Assembly (NCBI GenBank): GCA_037355855.1 | Contig: CM074766.1 | Coordinates: 434,001 to 498,000 of the forward strand | Direction of reading: 5' to 3' | Length of the DNA: 64,000 nucleotides | Source: Pseudo-nitzschia pungens | Lineage: Eukaryota > Bacillariophyta > Bacillariophyceae > Bacillariales > Bacillariaceae | Part shown: piece after piece, positions 32,816 through 42,758 of the stretch | Layout of the letters: the number at the start of each line of letters is the position of its first letter | How positions within the stretch are numbered: position 1 is the stretch's first letter | Notes under the pieces: generated by a model | What the model saw: the letters and a program-made list of their open reading frames with translations, nothing else | Told to the model about the DNA's origin: nothing | The model's database searches: none | Position numbers and translations under genes: made by a program

Positions 32816-33059
32816 TGTACCATGATCAATCGACACGATCGTGGTTGTGAGCAGCAACAAAAGAGATTACATGTGCTGTACCATGATCAATGGACACGAT
32901 CGTGGTTGTGAGCAGCATCGAAAGAGATTACTTGTATTGTACCATGATCAATCGGCACGATCGTGGTTGTGAGCAGCAACAAAAGAGATTACTTGTACTG
33001 TGCCATGATCCATCGATACGATCGTGGTTGTGAGAAATAACAAAAGAGATTACTTCAAG
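32816..33059. repeat. 61-bp tandem repeat, four copies
   Basis: Copies start at 32816, 32877, 32938 and 32999, an exact 61-base period. Each carries the palindrome CACGATCGTG (TACGATCGTG in the last), TGTACCATGATC at its start and AAAGAGATTAC at its end. The array lies between the stop codon of the Cys-rich gene and the stop codon of the SF3B3 gene, so it is probably in one or both 3' UTRs. Confidence 0.9.
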
Positions 33060-33076
33060 TCATAATTAAGAATTAC

Positions 33077-36000
33077 TTAGAGCAGAGAGTTGCGTGTATC
33101 CTCCAGTTTCTTCATGATTTCCCCCACAGATCGGTCCAGGCGTTCCGCAATCTTGGCTTGCTTTTGTGACGACAACGTGTTGATGAAGGAGTCGCACAAT
33201 TCCCCGTCGATAACGTGCATCACCGGAGCGTAGTACGACCGATAGGATTGCGGATCGCGACCCGTGAGACGGGGGGCCTCCGTTCTGAGCTGCTCTTCCA
33301 ACTGGGAATAAAATTCAACGTCTTCGCGCGAGCTGAATGGCACCAGAGCACCGATTCGACCGGTCACCGTCACGTAAATCAACGACTGTGCCGCGCCTGC
33401 CACCAGTGAAGATCGCGTCATGCTCGTCACGACCTCTCCGACGTGGTATTGACACAGCGTTTCGAGCTTTGCAATGTTCGATCCGACCTTCGAGGACGTG
33501 TCCCAGAGCGCTCGCTGTCCCGTGAGATCGACGGTAGCCGTGTCGGTACCCCGTGGCAAGCGCAACACACTGATGTTTCCAAATTTGTCCCCGACGGCGA
33601 CCGTGTTGAAATCGAGCAGTTCTTGGGAGACAATCGGGCGAGGGCATGGATCGTTTGCAACGAGAACCAGCCGGTTTGCGGCAGCCTCGTACCGCACAAT
33701 GTGCAAAGACCGCATCATGTCGCCAAAGTAGGCTCTGTGAAACGGAACGAAAAGCAAAGAGAAATGCCAAGGAAAAGCAACGAATCAGTTTCCACAATGA
33801 TTGCGACGACAAGGCAATCAATTTGCCATCCAAAAACAGAAGAAAGCCATTCGCTGCAAAAGCCAACAACAAAACGAATGTGCCGCATTGGGTACCACGC
33901 ACCGATCGAACGCCGTCTGAAGCGTCTTGACAAAGGTCGGGAGACCCTTGAGCTCGCACTTTCGCAGCAATTGGCGCTTTCCCATCTCGTACAACCGCAG
34001 CGTGGTTCCGATTCCTACCAGGAGCCGACCCTGGAAGTGCGCCATGGCCAGCACCGGCCCGTCGCCCTCGGCACTGTTCATGGTCGTCTTGTGCAGGAGC
34101 TGGAGCCGTTCCCCGTCGACGACCCGGTACAGGATCACGTGGCTGGAGGCCTGCCGCAGCGGGTGGAGCTGCATGCCCGTGACGGTCCCCACCGCCAAGA
34201 GGGATTCTCCCCCGCGGGTGTGGAAGCGGACCGACGCGCAGCAGAGAGCTGCCTCGTTCCGTCCCATCTCGACGCAATCCAGGCTCTCGCACGAGTTGGA
34301 GGGGTCCACCAACCGGACGCAGGATCCCCAGGAAGTCCCGCCGGGGGGAATGGGTCCGCGGAGGGGAGTGGAGCGTGCCGCGATCTCCTCCTCGTCTTCT
34401 TCCTCCTCCTCGTCATCGTCCTGGTTGTCCTTGCCCTTGTCCTTGTTTTCGTCGTTTTCCTCGTCGTCGCTGTCTTCGTCCATGTCCATGGCGTCGTCGT
34501 CTTCCTTTTTGACCTTGCTGTCTCCGCTGGTTCCGCCGGCGGTCTTGGAGGATTTTCCGGTGGGGTCGAAGCCCATGGACGTTTTTTCTTCCAGCCCGTA
34601 GTCGTTGTAGTCGCTTTCCACGACCGCTAGGACAACCTTGCGCTTGGAAGCGTCCGAGGAGTCCCCGGCCGACGCCGATAGCAGGGTCATCTGGCGGGGG
34701 GTGTAGCGCAGGGAGACCTTGTTGGTATTGAAGGCCTCGTCGTCGTTCCCGTCCAGTCCCGAGGCATCGATGGAGATGATTCTCAGGGACTTCCCGGCCG
34801 TCGCTACCACGCCTTCCGGCACCGCCTCGCTGGAAAAGGCGCAGCCGTGGTCCAGCGGGGTGTACGAGAGGGGTGCCATCACGTGCTTCTCGCTGCCCCC
34901 GGAAGAGCCGCCGGACCCCGCGGCGGCCGCCGTCGCTCGCGAGATCCAGGGCCGGCTCGAGAGGAGCATGAGGGATTGCTGGCCGTCGATGGGAATCCGC
35001 GAGACAGAGACGGGCCGGGCTCCCAGAAAGCGCCGGGTGGGGCTGGTGCCGATGGCTCCCGTGATGGGGTCGACGGTCGCCTTGAGAGAGGACCCGTCGT
35101 CCAGTCCCACCATCAGGACCAGGTCGCCTCCCGGCTTGGACGAGGGCAGGAGGCGAACGCTGTTGGGACGGCTCTGCAGGGTCGTCAATCCCAGGGTCGT
35201 CAGCGGCTTGCGTCCGGGTTCCAGGCTGACGATCTGGATGGTCGAGTCCCTGCACCCGATGGCGCAGAAGAGGGATCGCTCCCGTCCGGTTTCCACGACT
35301 CCAACGTCCAGGCAGCAGACGTCGGCCTTCATGCGGCGCTTGGGTCCCTCCGCGAGTTTTCCGTTCTGGGAATCGAGCTCGAAGTAAATGACCTCGCCTC
35401 CGGCCAGGGCGATCATGACCTGCGTTTGGTTCGCGGAGGCGCACTCGATCTTGTTCAGTCCCGGAACGTGCCATTCCAGGGCCTGGCCGGACTGGATGTG
35501 CCGGACCCCGTTGGTGTGGATCTGGCAGCAGGATCCGTCCTTGAGGGCGGTGCAGGCCAGCGTCGGGGAGTTGGTGGTGAATCCGGATTCCCGGCCGACT
35601 TCCTCGACCGTGTCGCCGACGCTCAGAACGAGCGTGGCATCGGCAAAGGAGACGACGATGTACTTGGAGAGGGGGGCGCTGTCTCCCCCGGAGGACATGT
35701 CGTCGACGGTGAAGATCGCTCCGGGCACCCCGGGGAGTTCCGAGACGGCCAGTTCCGTCACGCTGCATCCGTGGCGGAGGGTCCGCAGGCAGGCGCTGGG
35801 ACCCCTTCCGCCGAGCGCGTAGATCTGCGGGGAGACCTCCTGTCCCCCGGTGAGTTCTCCGACCAGCAATCCGGTGGTCGGGCTGAGGTTGTCCAGGCCA
35901 TCGATCCGGATGAGGTTGCGGAGGCGGTGGGAGGGCACGAATGTGGCCAGCTGTTCCGTGGAGGTCGTCATGGTCGGAGCATCCGGCAGATCGATGCGCT

Positions 36001-37399
36001 CGAACTGGTAGAGCCCGTGATCCGTGGTGCCCCCGAATTCCGTCGGACAAAACAGGAGTCCCTTCTTGGAAATGTTGAGCGCGTTCGACGGCGGAAGGGT
36101 ATCCAGGAGCGCAATGGTGAGGGAGGTGACCCTCGGTTCGTTGTCGTCGCCATCGCCGCCCGAAGACGACAGGCCAAAGTCGATCTTGAAGACGTCCCCG
36201 ACCTCGGTCTGGCAGAGTCCAAAAAACTTGTTTCGTTTCTGTTTGTGGACCGTGAGCTGTGTGACGAGGGTCTTGATCCGCTTGGAGGGATCCGCGTCCC
36301 AGGCCCGCTTGGGCAGCTTGCAGGAAATCCCCTCCTGCGCCCCGGCACCATTGTTGTGGTACCAGGTGACGCCGTCCTCGGCTCCCACCAGGACCCCGGA
36401 GGGTCCCCCGTCGGCGTAGCCCGGGAGGGCCGCGAGCGAGTACGCGCTGTCGGCCACGGGAACCGCCCACTTGCGGCTGACGTGGTTGAGTCCCAGATCG
36501 AGCTCGTAGTACGCGAGCTGCTTGACGGGACGATCGTCCGGGGACGAGGAGGACGACGACCGGCGGCGATCGTGCATCAGGTCTTCGACGTCGGGATACT
36601 GTACCTCGAGGCAGGCAAAGAGGGGATTGTCGTATCCGTTGTCGACCCCGACCGTCGCCAGACAGAGTGTCCGTGTCCGGTGGGCCTCCAGGGGGGAGGC
36701 CAGGGCGATCGTGGAAGCACTTCCCTCGGCCTGGTGGTTGAGGACGTACACCAGTTTTCGTTTCTCCGTGGCACTGATGCAGATCGCCCGCCCCTTGGGA
36801 TCGCTCGCCAGGTGCTGGCCGGGAGTCGCTCGGCGGCACCCCGTCTTTCCAAAGGGCGCCGTGACCTTGGCCAGCGATGCCGCGTCCTTGTCGAAATCCA
36901 GGAGTCCGAGGCAGCCCGAATCGCTGCTCAGTGCCAGGACGTCCCGTTTCTCTCCCACCAGCCGCACTCCGACCAGGTCACGAAGGATGGACCGTGTCTC
37001 GAGGCGCTGCTCGAGCTTGAGCACGTTGTTGCTGCTGCTGCCGCTGCCGCTGCTGCCGGAGCTGCTCGTGTTGCCTCCCCCTGTGTGGATCCCGTACAAC
37101 TCGAGGACGCCTCCGGTCCGGGCCACGACGATCTGCTGGCGCTTCGAGCGGACGGCTTCCGAGGTGAATTCTCCCAGGACGCTCTTGAGAATCGCGCTCG
37201 AGGGCTTGAGGCGGACGTCCAGGAGTTTCATGGCTACTGCCGTTACTGGAACTCCGGCGTCGGAGGAAGAGGCGGCTTCTTTCTTGTCGTTGGAATCGTC
37301 CGTTTCCATCTTCTTTTCTTCCTCCTTGGAAGCGGGAGTGGCGGAAGCCGGGTTGGCTCCAACCGGGGGTTTGGGAACGGTAGATGCCGGTGTAGACAT
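33077..37399 (-). CDS. SF3B3: Splicing factor 3B subunit 3 (SF3B3/SAP130)
   Basis: A core subunit of the U2 snRNP SF3b complex, which recognises the intron branch site in the nucleus. Two exons, joined across a GT-AG intron at 33735-33902, give about 1,384 residues, compared with about 1,217 in human. The family is clear from TPGQHLASDPKGRAICISAT, KRKLVYVLNHQAEG, PLFACLEVQYPDVEDLM and YELDLGLNHVSRKWAVP in the first beta-propellers. The CPSF_A end has GDKFGNISVLRLPRGTD, YHVGEVVTSMT, GRIGALVPFSSREDVEFYSQ and YYAPVMHVIDGELCDSF. Extra length comes from a Ser/Gly insert near residue 110 and a strongly acidic Asp/Glu/Lys insert near 960-1010. I chose the ATG at 37399 (MSTPAS). An in-frame ATG at 37540 would only add translated repeat sequence. 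Confidence 0.95.
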
Positions 37400-37409
37400 G
37401 GTGGAGTGC

Positions 37410-37467
37410 AGTGGAGTGGAGTGGAGTGGAGTGGAGTGGAGTGGAGTGGAGTGGAGTGGAGTGGAGT
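37410..37467. repeat. (GTGGA)n pentanucleotide repeat in the SF3B3 5' region
   Basis: About eleven tandem GTGGA units end eleven bases before the SF3B3 start codon. On the coding strand the frame is open through them as a TPLHS repeat. Confidence 0.9.
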
Positions 37468-37510
37468 ATTTGGGATGAAAGTGAAGGGTTCTTGCTGCTG
37501 CTCTTTGTAG

Positions 37511-37531
37511 AGTGTGTGTGTGTGTGTGTGT
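37511..37531. repeat. (TG)n dinucleotide repeat
   Basis: About ten TG units lie upstream of the pentamer tract in the SF3B3 promoter region. Confidence 0.85.
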
Positions 37532-39091
37532 GGAAATCACTGGGAGTCTACAACCAAGTGCGAATTATTGTGTCCTAGTGGTATCGTCCTCCTCTCCTTC
37601 TGGCTTGCCCTCGTTCTCGTCCTCGTCTTTGGTTGTCCGAACGATTGATCGCTTGGCTTTGGCAATCAATAAATGGTATGACAACCTGATATTGTGTGGT
37701 ATCGGAGCGGAGCGAAGCGAAGCGAAGCGGATCGTATCGGATTGTTGCTTCGTAACGAACGAATTACCACCGATGATTCGGATTGGGATACACCGGACGG
37801 CTCCTCGTTTCGGTGAGTCCTTTTGCTTTGCAGTTCGAGATCGCAGCTCCGTGACCGAGATTAGTATTGTATCTAACCTCAGCGGGTGGTGTCTCTCCCC
37901 GTTGTGGTGTTCCGGACTCCAGGCGGTTTCAACGATGCGGATGGCGGATGGATGATACCGGTAAGATTACGGTGGATCGAGCTCTTGCGCCCTGCTTCTT
38001 TTTTGATGGAGACACCGGTAAGGTTTACTGAGAGTAAGGTTACGAGTACCTGGTACCGAACCGTACGGTAGTGAGAGTTCAGTACCTGGTACAGTAAGAT
38101 TTACCTAGTACAGTAAGTTTACCTTGTTCCGCAACCGAAACTCGTCGCGTCGGTTTCCTGCCCTGGAAGTCCATAGAAGAGGAAGCGCTTTGGCGTCGGA
38201 CGGAAGGACGACGGCCCAAGGTTCGATTCATATTACTTGTATGTATTCATAGTACTCATACTCGTATCCGTTCATTCGTTCACTCATTCATAGTCTATCG
38301 TAGGTAGAATGTAAAGTAGGTACAGAACTTACCTAGTAAGGTAACCTTACTGGTAGGTTCGTAATCTGCATTCTAGCAGTCTTGTTTTCGCGCGCTAATT
38401 TGGTCGCGCACCCATCCGTAGGTTTCCGGAGGTTTGGTCCCGCTTTCCTTCGGCATGCCGTCGAAACAACAAGAGCGACAACGACAGGGACAGCGATAAT
38501 CTCAACGACAAACAAAATAAATGCACACGTCAGTCACGGCACCGCAGAGGAATTGACTAATGTTAAAATTAAGATTACCGTAACTTACTAGTATGACTTG
38601 GTGCAGCCCCTTTGCCTCGTAACCTTACCTGTACAATTACGAAAGTGCCGAGAGAGAACCGAAGGAATTCGAATTTCGTCGAAGGGACGAAAACTCCTCG
38701 GTCTCGAAATTCCAATCAAAAAATCCAACGCCGGCATCACCCAGAGACCCCCCGGTCGGCATCGAGTTTTGCTGAGAAACTCTCTCTGGCGGAAAGCAGT
38801 AAGTCTTACTAATCTGAATACCGTAAACCTTACCGTACCGGTACTGTATGATACTCGTACAGGAACAGGAATTCACAGTTCACGCGGCCTCTCCCACAAT
38901 TCCGATTGTGTTGATATATTATAATATTATAGACATCACCATCACCATCATCATCATTATTTGCTCTAGCGTCGACAAAGAACAATTCTTTGTACTGCCG
39001 CATCCAATTACATCTATACGGTACCAAAAGAAAGCAACGGACGATTATTTACCATCGCTCGATAGTCATACAAAGAAAAAAGATCCAAGCC

Positions 39092-39124
39092 AAGCCAAGC
39101 CACCAACCAACCAACCAACCAACC
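39092..39124. repeat. (CCAA)n repeat in a 5' UTR
   Basis: Tandem CCAA/GCCAA units end four bases before the start codon of the PUB-domain gene. Confidence 0.85.
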
Positions 39125-39127
39125 ACA

Positions 39128-40330
39128 ATGGCCCTTCGATTGTCCTCCACCTCCTCCTCGTCGACGACGACAAGCATCGAAAGTTACATGCAAAAGATTA
39201 CCGAAGATACCTCCGTTTCGCTGGCACAAAAGAACGATTGCGTGAGTGTGAATCGCATGAAAGGAAAGCAAACCGAAACGAACGAAACGAAACGAAACGA
39301 AACGAATGAAACCGAACGAATGCATTGCGGCAAGATTCGAAGCGATTGGTTGGCCATACCGGTAGCGATGACAATGGCGAGAATGCTTGGATTTCATTGT
39401 TCTTGCCACGCAATCCGAGAAAAACAAAGCGAAGGCATCCCAGCGCCTCTGCCGGTACCAATCGAGACAACCGTCCAAGAGTCGACGAAGGTCACGCATC
39501 GGCTGCGTCTCGTTGCAACAACACTGTGGACTCTTCATCTCACGATTCGTTTTTTGCTTTGCAATGTTGCGTCTCCTCCTCGCGTGCCGTCGCCACGAAC
39601 GAATGCTAATCTGAATGCTGCTGCGAATGCCACTGCGAATGGGAATGTGAATCGTTCATCCGCGCCTTTCGTCCAGCTCAAAACACTGGCCATTGTTCTC
39701 AAAAATCTGTTCGATCCCTCCAAGGGAGGCGCCGAGGGAGACGCCGGGCTCAGGTACCGGACCCTCAAACTCGACAACCCCAAGATCAAGGCGCGCCTCT
39801 TTTCTTCCTCGCAAACCACCGTGCGCGACCTGCTCACCGATGCCTCGCTGGTGGGCATGACCGCTTCGTCGTCGTCGTCGTCTTCGACACAGTCTCTGGC
39901 CCCGGGTTCGGAGGCCGATCTCTTGGTGCTGCGCGAGGCCCCGAGCGCGTCGAAGGTGGACGTCCTCTCGCTGCGGGTCCTGCCGGCCGTCACCACCGCC
40001 CAGGCGAGGATTGGTTCCCGGCTCGAGGCGGCCTCGGGGGCTGCAAGTGCAAACCAATCCAAAAAGGCCAGGCTCGGAAGCACAACAGCGACAACACCGA
40101 GCGCGCCCTTCGAACAACTCTCGGAGAAGCAAAAGGCCCGCCGGCTGCTGGAAGAAAAGAAGCGCCTCGAAAAGGAACAGGACAAGCTCCACCGCCAAAA
40201 CACGCGGGCCCAGATTCGGGCCGACAAGCACGTCCGCCTGCACGACGAAAACTGGAAGCCGACGGTCAGTGCGGCCGCCGACAAGTCCGGGACGGGACTC
40301 CAGACCTTTCGGGATCGGCACGGGGAGTGA
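39128..40330 (+). CDS. PUB/PUG-domain protein, probably spliced
   Basis: The PUB domain is a peptide-binding module that usually docks on the C-terminal tail of the p97/Cdc48 ATPase, linking a protein to ubiquitin-dependent quality control. Here it spans about plus-strand 39670-39860, with FVQLKTLAIVLKNLFD, then YRTLKLDNPKIKARLF and TVRDLLTDASLVGM, matching the family's core helices. After it come a Ser/Ala-rich linker and a long basic and acidic coiled coil (EKQKARRLLEEKKRLEKEQD) ending in a polar tail. The first exon (39128-39241) encodes MALRLSS... to AQKNDC and is followed by the strong donor GTGAGT at 39242. The acceptor is uncertain; AG at 39334 would keep the frame. Sequence between 39242 and about 39640 is low-complexity and may be partly intron. 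No catalytic domain is present. Confidence 0.7.
   Translation: MALRLSSTSSSSTTTSIESYMQKITEDTSVSLAQKNDCVSVNRMKGKQTETNETKRNETNETERMHCGKIRSDWLAIPVAMTMARMLGFHCSCHAIREKQSEGIPAPLPVPIETTVQESTKVTHRLRLVATTLWTLHLTIRFLLCNVASPPRVPSPRTNANLNAAANATANGNVNRSSAPFVQLKTLAIVLKNLFDPSKGGAEGDAGLRYRTLKLDNPKIKARLFSSSQTTVRDLLTDASLVGMTASSSSSSSTQSLAPGSEADLLVLREAPSASKVDVLSLRVLPAVTTAQARIGSRLEAASGAASANQSKKARLGSTTATTPSAPFEQLSEKQKARRLLEEKKRLEKEQDKLHRQNTRAQIRADKHVRLHDENWKPTVSAAADKSGTGLQTFRDRHGE
39284..39304. repeat. (GAAAC)n pentanucleotide repeat
   Basis: Four tandem GAAAC units lie just after the proposed donor site of the PUB gene, so probably in its first intron. Confidence 0.8.
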
Positions 40331-41403
40331 GGGACTTCGGAAACCAAACGAAAACGAAGCAAAAACGAGAACGAAAACGAGGAAATGGAAAATGGAATGG
40401 GAGACTGGGTGGATGGATGACCGAGCTGAGATTGCAATTGTGCGTACGTGTAGCCGGTAGATTGATTGCGCGAAACAAATCCCTTTTTTGAATGGAAAGT
40501 GGTTGCTCGTGGTTTGGTTGCGTGACAGCGTTCGAATCGCGATACCCAATCGATTGGGGCGTTACGTGGGAGTTGAATGGAATGGAATGGAATGGAATGG
40601 CATGGAACGGATTGGGATGACATGGCATGGCATGGCATGGGACACATGAATGCTTGGACTACAAGAAACGGGTCGCCGAATCTTGACAAAGGACGATTCG
40701 ATGCGATTTTGCGTTCTGCAAGAGAGCGCCTTTTGTTTCTCGCCACGCGTAAACAGCACCATAAACCATAGAGTAAACCGATCCAAGTAAAGTACTACGT
40801 ACAGTATGTTGCAATACCTTTCCCCTCTCCATTGACCGTCAAACAGGCAACGAAGTCCATCATGCGTGACCGCTGCAAGCACGGGAGCGTCCATTGGAGT
40901 TGTGTTGTGCAGATCGCTGTATCGCAATACTATTGTCGTGCACCGGCGTCCCAACGAGAGTGCCAACTCGGGACAAGAATACATAATGAATGAATCGAAC
41001 GCCTTGCCGATGGATTCATGGCCCCGTGCGTTTTCCGCGGCAGGCCCTGACCATCGGAGGCGCCGAAACTAGATGGATGGATGATTTTCTCTCTCCCTCA
41101 CTCACTCACTCACTCACTGCTCCACTGCGGTCGGGCTGTCTGTCCGCATCGGGGTTTGGGCTGAGAAGAGCCAACGGGAGACGATGGAACACACAGTACC
41201 GTACCTATACGGCACCCCAAGTCAAACCGTACGGTACGGTACGCAAAATGACGCAGAACCAACACACCAAGAGACGTTCCGCTCCAACAGAGCACAGTCC
41301 TCGGGGGGTGACTGCACACGTACCGGTACTGGTACCGACGCCAGCGAGCTTTTGCAACGACGAAAACTGCTCCGGTGCAGCGGGTTCCGAGATCGTCGCT
41401 ATC

Positions 41404-41437
<34 letters not shown>

Positions 41438-41633
41438 TCACAGCGATGAACAGAATAGTGTTCACTTTTAACACTTCGATAGAGAAATAAATGAGAAATA
41501 AATGAATTGCAACAGTTCTTACCGCGATGCGGAATATTTATGTCCTCGTTTACGCTCGCCATTCTCCGACATGTTGTAGAATCCATTTCGAATCGGATTG
41601 GTTGCAGATGGCGGAAGCGAATAAAGGTAGAAT
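40331..41633. other. Spacer between convergent genes, microsatellite-rich
   Basis: No gene is seen. The stretch holds (AATGG)n at about 40577-40601, (CATGG)n at about 40619-40641 and (CAACGG)n at about 41405-41435, with a GTACGGTACGGTACG patch near 41228-41245. Confidence 0.5.
40577..40641. repeat. (AATGG)n and (CATGG)n pentanucleotide repeats
   Basis: Two related pentamer tracts (GGAAT then GGCAT units) lie about 250-310 bases after the PUB gene. Confidence 0.85.
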
Positions 41634-42758
41634 TTAGTATCGTTTCCACAAAAAGTCGTGGCAACTTCTTCCGATGACAACGGTGGGATGGCCGGGCCAG
41701 GGCTTGTAGCCACATGGAAAGCCATACTCCTCGAGCTCCGGGACGCACCCCGGAACTTCGTGTCGCTTGGAGCAACCAAAGATCTCAGACCATTCCAGCT
41801 CGAACCCGGCCTCTTCCAACAGGACAAAATGGAGTGCAAAGTAGTAAAAGTGCTCGCGGCTCGTCATCCACGCCTTGGACACGTGGGTCTCGATGGAGAT
41901 CTGGTCGACCTTGAACAAAAAGGTGGGATCCTCGGTAATGATGTCCTTGGCCAGTGCAAACTCGCATCCCTCGCAGTCCATCTTGATGATCTCGACGCGT
42001 TCCAATCCCAACCAGTACCGCAGCTTCGTCATGGAGGTCGACCACCATTCTTCCGTGCCACCCTTGTTGATTTTGCGCTCCTCGTTGTCCTGCAGCATCG
42101 ACGCACCGACGTTGTGAAAGGTCACCTTTGGGTGGAGCTTGGAGGGGTGGTGAACCGACGGATCCCCGGCGAACCCCCGACAGCCCCAGGTTTCGGCGAG
42201 CTTTTGGTCAAAACTCGGGTCGTCGTTGATCCCAAAGCTAAAGAAGTTGCAGCCCGGGGGTGGCTGGGGACCACAAAGGGCGTGTCCGTTGTCAAACTCG
42301 ACGAGTTCGCACTTTCCGTGCTTAATGGTTTCCCGCTTTCCCGGATTGGGTTCGATCAGTTTGCCATACTTTGTCATGTAGGCGCCAACCTTTTTGATGG
42401 CCTCGTCTTGCTCGGAAGTGTTCATTTCTTCCCAAGTCTTCCAATCGGGGTGCAACGACTTGAGGGGTTTCATTGACATTATTTCGGTGAATGACAGCTG
42501 TCGGGCCGGGGCGGATTTCGCGGGGGATGCGGATTGAGTTGGGGCGGATTGCTTTGGGGCGGATTCCATTGGGGCGGATTCCATTGGGGCGGATTGGGTT
42601 CGGGTGAAGTCCAATCCTGAGTAGACGTACTCCTGAGTATCTCTCGATAAGGTAAACATAAAGATGGCTAGAGCAAAGACGAGAGCTGCATAGCCAGAAA
42701 CGCCGTTCGCCACAGAGCCTTTCTGCCTTTGTTGAGAAGACTTTTTAAAACCTGCCAT
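41634..42758 (-). CDS. METTL24-like type II membrane protein (Methyltransf_22)
   Basis: A 374-residue protein anchored near its N-terminus (residues 20-38, SGYAALVFALAIFMFTL). The anchor is followed by a short stem of repeated S-A-P-x-(E/Q) units and a lumenal methyltransferase-like domain. Diagnostic pieces are HALCGPQPPPGCNFFSFGIN, DDPSFDQKLAETWGCRGFAG, the strand VEIIKMDCEGCEFAL, which resembles FkbM enzymes, and VDQISIETHV. The SAM-binding G-x-G loop is weak, as is usual in PF13383 proteins. Cys pairs suggest disulfides consistent with a Golgi lumen position. The substrate is unknown; a sugar or protein group in the secretory pathway is the likely class. I prefer the ATG at 42758, where the anchor is correctly placed. 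An in-frame ATG at 42851 would add 31 residues. Confidence 0.75.
   Translation of the reverse strand: MAGFKKSSQQRQKGSVANGVSGYAALVFALAIFMFTLSRDTQEYVYSGLDFTRTQSAPMESAPMESAPKQSAPTQSASPAKSAPARQLSFTEIMSMKPLKSLHPDWKTWEEMNTSEQDEAIKKVGAYMTKYGKLIEPNPGKRETIKHGKCELVEFDNGHALCGPQPPPGCNFFSFGINDDPSFDQKLAETWGCRGFAGDPSVHHPSKLHPKVTFHNVGASMLQDNEERKINKGGTEEWWSTSMTKLRYWLGLERVEIIKMDCEGCEFALAKDIITEDPTFLFKVDQISIETHVSKAWMTSREHFYYFALHFVLLEEAGFELEWSEIFGCSKRHEVPGCVPELEEYGFPCGYKPWPGHPTVVIGRSCHDFLWKRY

Larger units (their letters stand above)
37400..39127. other. Spacer of divergent genes, densest cluster of GTAAG/CTTAC motifs
   Basis: The stretch holds the promoters of SF3B3 and the PUB gene. GTAAGGTTTAC stands near 38019, GTAAGGTTAC at 38034-38043, the 17-base palindrome AGTAAGGTAACCTTACT at 38335-38351, and GTAACCTTAC at 38619-38628. 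AGTAAGTCTTACT follows at 38798-38810 and GTAAACCTTAC near 38823. ACCGGT and GGTACC words lie among them. I see no gene. Confidence 0.55.

Noticed and set aside
32816..33059. A regular repeat array that might be taken for CRISPR
   Set aside because: Whole 61-base units repeat with no unique spacers between them, and the sequence is eukaryotic. It is a minisatellite.
34413..36839. An 808-codon minus-strand frame rich in Arg, Pro and Gly
   Set aside because: It is a +1/-1 shadow of SF3B3 on the same strand. The SF3B3 frame carries all the conserved motifs.
34847..37510. An 887-codon frame on the plus strand
   Set aside because: It lies antisense to the SF3B3 coding region. GC-rich codon use on the real strand leaves this frame open, and its translation has no family character.
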